Made by a program: the position numbers and the translations under genes. The notes under the pieces were generated by a model. That model did not search any database, was not told where the DNA came from, and saw only the letters and a program-made list of their open reading frames with translations. 64,000 nt of DNA from Halomonas urmiana (lineage in GTDB: Bacteria > Pseudomonadota > Gammaproteobacteria > Pseudomonadales > Halomonadaceae), in assembly GCF_005780185.1 (NCBI RefSeq), contig NZ_VBUI01000001.1, forward strand, positions 186,001 through 250,000, read 5' to 3'. Shown here piece after piece: positions 59,064-64,000 of this stretch. Every line of letters begins with the position of its first letter. The stretch's first letter is position 1.

Positions 59064-59980
59064 GCCGGGTCGAGCTCGGCCTGACGGCAGTGCGCGATGG
59101 CCTCGGTGACGGCATCGATGGCCCGGGGCCGCGGAAAGCTGGCGCGCCAGGCGATCGCCACGGTGCGCGCGGGCGCCGGGGCGGTGAAGGGACGGCTGAT
59201 CAGCATGCCGCTCTCGTAGTGCCCAGTGCCGATGGCCGAGCGCGGCAGCACGGTGATGCCGAGCTTCGAGGCCACCATGTGGCGGATGGTCTCCAGCGAC
59301 CCCCCCTCGGCGGTGAGGGTGTTGGAGGGGCTGTTGAGCTGGTGGCTGATGGCCGGGCAGGCCTCGAGGATCTGGTCGCGGAAGCAGTGACCCTCGCCGA
59401 GCAGTAGCAGGCGCTCCTCCAGCAGGTCCTCCTTGTCGATGCTCTCGCGTTCGGCCCAGCGGTGATCGGCCGGCAGCAGTACCTCGAAGGCCTCCTCGTA
59501 GAGCGGCTTGGTGACCACGTCGGTCTCGGTGAAGGGCAGCGCGATGATGATCGCATCGAGCTCGCCGCTCCTGAGCTTGCGGCGCAGGTTGCCGGTGAAA
59601 CCCTCCTCGATGTAGAGCGGCATCTGGGAGGCCTGCCGGGAGAGTTCCGGGATCAGGTACGGAAAGAGGTAGGGGCCGATGGTGTAGATGGCGCCGATGC
59701 GCAGAGGGCTCGCCAGCTGGTCGCGGCCGGCCGTGGCCAGCTCCTTGATCACGCTGCTCTGTTCGAGAACGCGCTGGGCCTGTTCAACGATCCGCTCCCC
59801 CATCGGGGTGACCTGCACGGTGGATTTCGAACGCTCGAACAGCGCCACGCCGAGTTCCTCCTCGAGCTTCTTGACGGCTACCGACAGGGTCGGTTGGGAG
59901 ACGAAGCAGCGCTCCGCGGCGCGTCCAAAGTGGCGCTCCTGGGCCAGTGTCACGATATAGCGGAGTTCTGTTAGAGTCAT
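59060..59980 (-). CDS. oxyR: Hydrogen-peroxide-sensing regulator OxyR
   Basis: LysR-type activator of peroxide defence; 306 aa (E. coli 305). The start at 59980 gives MTLTELRYIVTLAQERHFGR, the LTTR HTH; a longer reading to 60052 is not supported. With this start the redox cysteines fall at Cys199 (LGEGHCFRDQ) and Cys208 (LEACP), the same numbers as in E. coli, which supports both the start and the peroxide-sensing role. Confidence 0.96.
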   Translation of the reverse strand: MTLTELRYIVTLAQERHFGRAAERCFVSQPTLSVAVKKLEEELGVALFERSKSTVQVTPMGERIVEQAQRVLEQSSVIKELATAGRDQLASPLRIGAIYTIGPYLFPYLIPELSRQASQMPLYIEEGFTGNLRRKLRSGELDAIIIALPFTETDVVTKPLYEEAFEVLLPADHRWAERESIDKEDLLEERLLLLGEGHCFRDQILEACPAISHQLNSPSNTLTAEGGSLETIRHMVASKLGITVLPRSAIGTGHYESGMLISRPFTAPAPARTVAIAWRASFPRPRAIDAVTEAIAHCRQAELDPA

Positions 59981-60094
59981 GTGGTGCCGGCAGGCATCCT
60001 CTTCTAAAGCGGGTGACGGTCGAAGGCGATCATGACCGATAGGATGGGACACAATAATGCCAATAGGGACTTTTTATCAGGGGGTGAAGAAAAG

Positions 60095-60970
60095 GTGAAG
60101 AAGACGACGACACTGATTCTCGGTTGCGGCGACATCGGTATGGCGCTGGGGAACGAGCTGCTCGAGGCGGGTCACCGCGTGGTCGGGGCGCGCCGCCATC
60201 CCCAGGCGCTCGACGGCAGCGGCCTCGAGGCCGTGGCGGTCGACCTCGCCGACCCGGCCACCCTTCCCGGGCTGCCTGACGCCAACACCCTGGTCTACGT
60301 GGTCAGCGCCGATCGCTTCGACGAGGGGGCCTATCGCGCCGCCTATCCCGACGGCTTGAAGGCCGTGCTCCAGGAGTTCGCCGGCCGCGACCGACCGCCG
60401 CGGCGGGTCTTCTTCGTCTCATCGACCAGTGTCTATGCCCAGCGCGACGGCGAAGTGGTCGACGAGACCAGCCCCGCCGAGCCGTCCGGATTCTCGGGCA
60501 GCCTGATGTGCGAGGCCGAGCAGGCGCTGATCGACCACGACCTGCCCGGCACGGTGGTGCGCTTCTCGGGGGTCTACGGTCCCGGCCGCGACCGCCTGAT
60601 CCGCCAGGTCGGCGAGGGACGCATCGCCCCGGCGAGCCCCGTCATGTATTCCAATCGCATCCACCGCGACGACTGCGCCGGGGTGCTGGCACACCTGATC
60701 GGCCTGTCGCTCGCCGGCGAATCGCTCGAGCCGCTCTACCTGGGCAGCGACTGCGAACCCGCGCCGCTCAACGAGGTGATGGCGTGGCTCGCCAGGCAGC
60801 TCAAGGTCGAGGCCACCGAGACCATCCAGTCTCCCCTGCGTCGCCGCGCCAGCAAGCGGTGTGACAACGCGCGGCTGCTCGAGAGCGGCTACCGCTTCCG
60901 CTATCCGAGCTTTCGCGAGGGCTATGCCCAGGTGCTGCGCGAGGGCGGCTTCCTGCCGGCCATCACCTGA
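60095..60970 (+). CDS. NAD(P)-dependent epimerase-like protein (YeeZ family)
   Basis: Rossmann protein of the extended SDR type; about 291 aa. The GTG at 60095 gives MKKTTTLILGCGDIGMALGNEL with the nucleotide-binding GCGDIG; an ATG at 60032 would add 21 unlike residues. The SDR block FFVSSTSVYAQRDGEVVDET and RFSGVYGPGRDRLI follow; the usual YxxxK is not in its normal form (FSGSLMCEAEQAL). Similar to E. coli YeeZ, whose function is unknown. Divergent from oxyR. Confidence 0.82.
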   Translation: MKKTTTLILGCGDIGMALGNELLEAGHRVVGARRHPQALDGSGLEAVAVDLADPATLPGLPDANTLVYVVSADRFDEGAYRAAYPDGLKAVLQEFAGRDRPPRRVFFVSSTSVYAQRDGEVVDETSPAEPSGFSGSLMCEAEQALIDHDLPGTVVRFSGVYGPGRDRLIRQVGEGRIAPASPVMYSNRIHRDDCAGVLAHLIGLSLAGESLEPLYLGSDCEPAPLNEVMAWLARQLKVEATETIQSPLRRRASKRCDNARLLESGYRFRYPSFREGYAQVLREGGFLPAIT

Positions 60971-61013
60971 GCCCGACGTGGCGGCGCCGTAGGCTGGTGA
61001 AACGAGCATGATC

Positions 61014-61057
61014 GCGCCTCCCCCAGGTCATGATTCCCCATGACCTGGGGGAGGCGC
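61014..61057. terminator. Long hairpin between convergent genes
   Basis: A perfect 19-bp stem, GCGCCTCCCCCAGGTCATG (61014-61032), loop ATTCCC, and its complement at 61039-61057. No T-run follows on either strand. Position between yeeZ-like and pagL-like 3' ends suggests a two-way terminator. Confidence 0.7.
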
Positions 61058-61095
61058 TGACGCTTGATCAGCCTGGGAACGGGGCGGGCCACCGG

Positions 61096-61596
61096 TCAGA
61101 GGGCCTGGCGGTATACCATTGAATAGACCTCGAAGCCCTCGTTGGGCCGGCCGAGGTGGGCATTGGAGTAGTGCATCGTGCTGGCGCCGAGTTCGCTGCC
61201 CTGACCCAGGCGAACGCCGATTCCCAGGCGGCTCTCGAACTGGAAGGCCGTCGAGAGCCGGCGGTTCCCGAGTTCCGTCTCCATGAAAAGACCACCGCCG
61301 ATGCCCGCCTCGACGAAGGCCCATTCGCCGAGCGCATAGCGCAGGGCCGGTGTCAGTCGCCAGGCGGCGTTGTCGTCGCCGTCATCGCCGGGCAACAGTA
61401 GCAGGCCGGTGCCGAGCCTCAGATCGAGAGCGGGGTGGATGTGGCTCAGGTCGATCAGGGTGTCGACGCCGATGCTCAGGGCGAGACTGCCCTCGCTGGT
61501 GGAGCCGAGTTCGAGGCTAGGCTCGGCGCTCGCCGGCGCACAGGCCAGCAGGGCGACGGAAACCGCGAACGGCAAGACTAGCGGCTTGGGAGGCAT
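61096..61596 (-). CDS. PagL-like lipid A 3-O-deacylase
   Basis: Predicted outer-membrane beta-barrel enzyme that removes the 3-O-acyl chain of lipid A. 166 aa with a signal peptide (cleavage near ASAEP, residue 24) and alternating beta-strand segments. The PagL catalytic triad is visible with exact spacing: His142 and Ser144 in MHYSNAHLG and Glu156 twelve residues after Ser144 in NEGFEVYS, as in Pseudomonas PagL (His126, Ser128, Glu140). The start at 61596 has GAGGAG upstream and overlaps the thpR 3' end by 19 bases. Confidence 0.82.
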   Translation of the reverse strand: MPPKPLVLPFAVSVALLACAPASAEPSLELGSTSEGSLALSIGVDTLIDLSHIHPALDLRLGTGLLLLPGDDGDDNAAWRLTPALRYALGEWAFVEAGIGGGLFMETELGNRRLSTAFQFESRLGIGVRLGQGSELGASTMHYSNAHLGRPNEGFEVYSMVYRQAL

Positions 61597-62120
61597 GGCG
61601 ACTCCTCGGGCAGTGTCGTCCGCGCGAGGGAGACGTAATGGCTGCCTCCCTGGGTGAAGAACGACTGTATTAGCTCAACCCGAGTGTAGTCCCATGTCAG
61701 GGAGACGTCCGGCAGCGCGGGGCCCGGCTGTCGCGGCGCCCGGCGCAGCAAGGTGATGTGCGGAGCAAAGTGCTTGGGCCGTCCCGTGAGGTCCATCCCC
61801 TCCAGGCCATCCCAGAGCTGGTACTGCAGGTCCCTCAGGGGCGCTTCGCCCTCGGCTCCGCCGACCCAGACGATGCCCGGCCGTCGGAAGCCTCCCCAGC
61901 GATCCAGCCGCCACTGCCCCGGCAGGATCGTGAGGCGGGCCAGCCAGTCGCCGATCTCCGTGGCCCGGGGTTCCGGCTGCTCGCCGAGAAAGGCCAGGGT
62001 CAGGTGCAGGCTATCGTCGGGTACGCGCCGGCCGCCGCAATGGGGCCAGGCGATGTCCGCGAGCTCGCCGAGCCGCCGGCGCAGGGCCGGCGGCGGCATC
62101 AGGGCCAGGAAGAGGCGCAT
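61578..62120 (-). CDS. thpR: RNA 2',3'-cyclic phosphodiesterase ThpR
   Basis: 2H phosphoesterase (LigT-like); 180 aa (E. coli 176). The two HxTx motifs are His39 (HLTL) and His121 (HITL), and the N-terminus MRLFLALMPPP is characteristic. Its 3' end overlaps the pagL-like start, so the two may be coupled; ridA lies 21 bases upstream. Confidence 0.93.
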   Translation of the reverse strand: MRLFLALMPPPALRRRLGELADIAWPHCGGRRVPDDSLHLTLAFLGEQPEPRATEIGDWLARLTILPGQWRLDRWGGFRRPGIVWVGGAEGEAPLRDLQYQLWDGLEGMDLTGRPKHFAPHITLLRRAPRQPGPALPDVSLTWDYTRVELIQSFFTQGGSHYVSLARTTLPEESPCLPSR

Positions 62121-62141
62121 GCCGGGAGGTCAGGGAGAGGA

Positions 62142-62531
62142 TCAGTCGCCGATGACCAGCACGGCTTCCGCCTCGACCTGGGCGCCCTTCGGCAGCGCCT
62201 TCACGCCCACCGCGGCCCGCGCCGGGAAGGGCGCCTTGAAGTACTCCTCCATCACCTGATTGACCACGGCGAACTGACCCAGGTCGACTAGGTAGAGGTT
62301 GACCTTGACCACGTCCTGCAGGGTGCCGGCGGCCTCCTCGCAGACGGCCTTGAGATTGGCGAAGACCTGGCGCGCCTGCGCCTCGAAGTCGTCGGAGACG
62401 ATCTCCATGCTGGTCGGGTCCAGGGGGATCTGACCGGAGATGTAGACGGTATTGCCGGCCTTGATGGCCTGGGAGTAGGGGCCGATGGCGGCGGGTGCCT
62501 GGTCGGTGTTGATCACGGCCTTGTTGCTCAT
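62142..62531 (-). CDS. ridA: 2-iminobutanoate/2-iminopropanoate deaminase RidA
   Basis: Hydrolyses reactive enamine/imine intermediates from PLP enzymes; 129 aa (E. coli 128). The start at 62531 has AAGGAG 9 bases upstream and gives [20 protein letters not shown]; an ATG at 62567 would add 12 residues. The active-site Arg lies in [22 protein letters not shown], quoted in part as PARAAVGV. Between spoT and thpR, separated from spoT by a terminator. Confidence 0.95.
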   Translation of the reverse strand: MSNKAVINTDQAPAAIGPYSQAIKAGNTVYISGQIPLDPTSMEIVSDDFEAQARQVFANLKAVCEEAAGTLQDVVKVNLYLVDLGQFAVVNQVMEEYFKAPFPARAAVGVKALPKGAQVEAEAVLVIGD

Positions 62532-62570
62532 GGTGGTGCTCCTTGTGACGTTATTGGTGTTCTGCATGTC

Positions 62571-62619
62571 GAGAAAAGCAACGCCCCACCCGCGCCGTCG
62601 GCGACGGGTGGGGCGTTGC
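62571..62619 (-). terminator. Rho-independent terminator of spoT
   Basis: A perfect 15-bp stem, GCAACGCCCCACCCG (62578-62592) and CGGGTGGGGCGTTGC (62605-62619), followed on the minus strand by TTTTCTC. It starts 5 bases after the spoT stop. Confidence 0.88.
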
Positions 62620-62623
62620 AGGA

Positions 62624-64000
62624 TCAGTTACCGAGTCGGGTGATGCGTCCCACGTGAGACAGGTTGCGCAGGCGCTTGATGATGCGCGCCAGATGCACGC
62701 GGTTGCGGACCGAGAGGATGAGGTTGACGATCGACAGCCGCGCGTCGCGCTCCTCGATGTCGATGCGCTCGATGTTGGCGCCGGCGTCGGTGATCAGGGC
62801 GGCGAGCTCCGCCACCAGGCCTCGGCGGCTCTCCATCTCTAGGCGCAGGGCCGCGGGGAAGTCCTCGTCGATGTCGGGGGACCACTCCAGGGCGAACAGC
62901 TTGTCGGGATCATCCCGCAGGTCGCCCAGGTTGCGGCACTCGGCGCGGTGCACGACGATGCCCTTGCCCACCGAGAGATGACCGAGCACCGGATCGCCGG
63001 GCAGCGGTCGGCAGCAGCGGGCGAACTTGATCACCATGCCCTCCGCCCCGCTGATCATGATCGGCTGATGAGGCGCCGTCGGCTGCCCCGCGGGCACGCC
63101 GGACTCGCCCTGCAGCAGGCCGACCAGCCGGCGCGCCACCACGTGGGCGACGCGAGTGCCGAGCCCGATCGACTCCAGCAGCGGCGCCTCGCTCTTCAGC
63201 GAATGCTCTGCGAGCAGGCGCTCGAGCACGCCCTCGGGCAGCTCCTCCAGGCTGGTCTCGAACTGGGCCAGGGCCTTGTTGAGCAGGCGCCGGCCGAGCT
63301 GGACCGCCTCGGTCTGCTGCTGGTGCTTGAGGGCGTGACGGATCGCCGAGCGCGCCTTGGCGGTGATCACGAAGTTGAGCCAGGCCAGGTTGGGCCGCGC
63401 CCCGGGAGCAGTGATGATCTCCAGGGTCTGGCCACTCTCGAGCCGGGTGGAGAGCGGGGCCAGGTGGCGGTCGATGCGACAGGCGATGCAGCTGTTGCCG
63501 ATGTCGGTGTGCACGCTGTAGGCGAAGTCGATCACCGTGGCGCCCTGGGGCAGCTCCATGATGTCGCCCTTGGGCGTGAAGACGTAGATATCGTCGGGGA
63601 AGAGGTCGTTCTTGACGTGCTCGATGAACTCCAGCGAGTCCCCGGCGTGGCGCTGCATCTCCAGCAGGCCCTTGACCCAGGCGCGGGCCCGGGCATGGCT
63701 GCCCTGGGCGATGGGATGATCGGTCTGGCCGGCCTTGTAGAGCCAGTGGGCGGCGACGCCGTTGTTGGCCAGGGCCTCCATCTCGCGGGTGCGGATCTGC
63801 ACCTCGATGGGCATGCCGCCGCGGCCGAACAGGGTGGTGTGCAGGCTCTGGTAGCCGTTGGCCTTGGGGATGGCGATGTAGTCCTTGAAGCGCCCCGGCA
63901 CCGGCTTGTAGAGGTTGTGCACCACGCCGAGGATGCGATAGCAGCTGTCGACGTCCTCGGTGATGATGCGAAACCCGAACACGTCCATGATCTCGGCGAA
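62624..64000 (-). CDS. spoT: Bifunctional (p)ppGpp synthetase/hydrolase SpoT (5' end outside the window)
   Basis: Stringent-response enzyme. The frame continues past base 64000 (…[13 protein letters not shown]), so the hydrolase domain and the start of the synthetase lie outside. Present are the end of the synthetase domain ([21 protein letters not shown] in part: [15 protein letters not shown]), the TGS domain ([20 protein letters not shown]), a helical/zinc-finger region ([17 protein letters not shown]) and the C-terminal ACT domain. Close similarity through the C-terminus favours SpoT over RelA. Position before ridA, as in many gammaproteobacteria, agrees. Confidence 0.95.
   Translation of the reverse strand, partial: FAEIMDVFGFRIITEDVDSCYRILGVVHNLYKPVPGRFKDYIAIPKANGYQSLHTTLFGRGGMPIEVQIRTREMEALANNGVAAHWLYKAGQTDHPIAQGSHARARAWVKGLLEMQRHAGDSLEFIEHVKNDLFPDDIYVFTPKGDIMELPQGATVIDFAYSVHTDIGNSCIACRIDRHLAPLSTRLESGQTLEIITAPGARPNLAWLNFVITAKARSAIRHALKHQQQTEAVQLGRRLLNKALAQFETSLEELPEGVLERLLAEHSLKSEAPLLESIGLGTRVAHVVARRLVGLLQGESGVPAGQPTAPHQPIMISGAEGMVIKFARCCRPLPGDPVLGHLSVGKGIVVHRAECRNLGDLRDDPDKLFALEWSPDIDEDFPAALRLEMESRRGLVAELAALITDAGANIERIDIEERDARLSIVNLILSVRNRVHLARIIKRLRNLSHVGRITRLGN

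Noticed and set aside
60039..60066. OxyR operator between oxyR and the YeeZ-like gene (ATAG motifs)
   Set aside because: The two ATAG elements are 24 rather than 22 bases apart and the intervening CTAT elements are missing.

Overview
The window is a dense, GC-rich stretch of bacterial chromosome. Nearly every gene has a clear gammaproteobacterial counterpart, and the order matches the replication-origin neighbourhood of the Oceanospirillales/Pseudomonas side of that class: yidC-mnmE, mnmG-rsmG-parA-parB-atpIBEFHAGDC-glmU-glmS, pstSCAB-phoU/phoBR-ubiA-ubiC, HU, recG-oxyR, ridA-spoT. Gene content, very high GC and short tandem arrays beside uvrD and recG suggest the family Halomonadaceae (Halomonas-like). 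The assignment is inferred from gene order and protein resemblance, not from a database search.

Layout. 1-6.3 kb: end of yidC, mnmE, then on the minus strand rlmJ, an OmpA-like lipoprotein, hemW and rdgB. 6.3-7.4 kb: an AT-rich control region and a CsgD/VpsT-type LuxR regulator carrying a c-di-GMP-binding motif. 7.4-13.3 kb (minus): a kinase with a decayed phosphotransferase domain, hemL, thiD, hemJ and a CLC chloride protein. 13.4-17.6 kb (plus): argC, erpA and a polar amino-acid ABC transporter. 17.6-18.1 kb: an AT-rich, DnaA-box-containing region that is a good oriC candidate. 18.1-29.7 kb: mnmG, rsmG, parA, parB and the full F1Fo ATP synthase operon behind a near-consensus promoter. 29.8-37.3 kb: mgtE, uppP, apbE, glmU, glmS and a DUF72 gene. 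37.3-40.5 kb: a MITE-like element, an NSS sodium symporter, a 71-residue unknown protein and hexR. 40.6-44.8 kb: a 17-unit heptanucleotide array, uvrD, an orphan TRAP binding protein and an acyl-CoA thioesterase. 44.9-53.2 kb: the phosphate regulon (pstS, pstC, pstA, pstB, phoU, phoBR) with two visible Pho boxes, interrupted by cysZ. 53.2-64 kb: ubiA-ubiC, a rubredoxin-reductase-like flavoprotein, HU, an SCP2-like protein, an octanucleotide array, recG-oxyR, a YeeZ-like protein, a PagL-like lipid A deacylase, thpR, ridA and the 3' part of spoT.

Most genes are housekeeping: tRNA and rRNA modification, chromosome replication and segregation, ATP synthesis, cell-wall precursor supply (glmU, glmS, uppP), haem, ubiquinone and Fe-S assembly, phosphate uptake, and stress control (oxyR, spoT). 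I saw no phage, integrase, CRISPR array, toxin-antitoxin pair or rRNA/tRNA gene. The less ordinary signals lie between genes: the candidate origin, perfect DnaA boxes in unexpected places, two tandem-repeat arrays beside DNA-repair helicases, the MITE-like element at 37.3 kb, and hairpins between atp cistrons.
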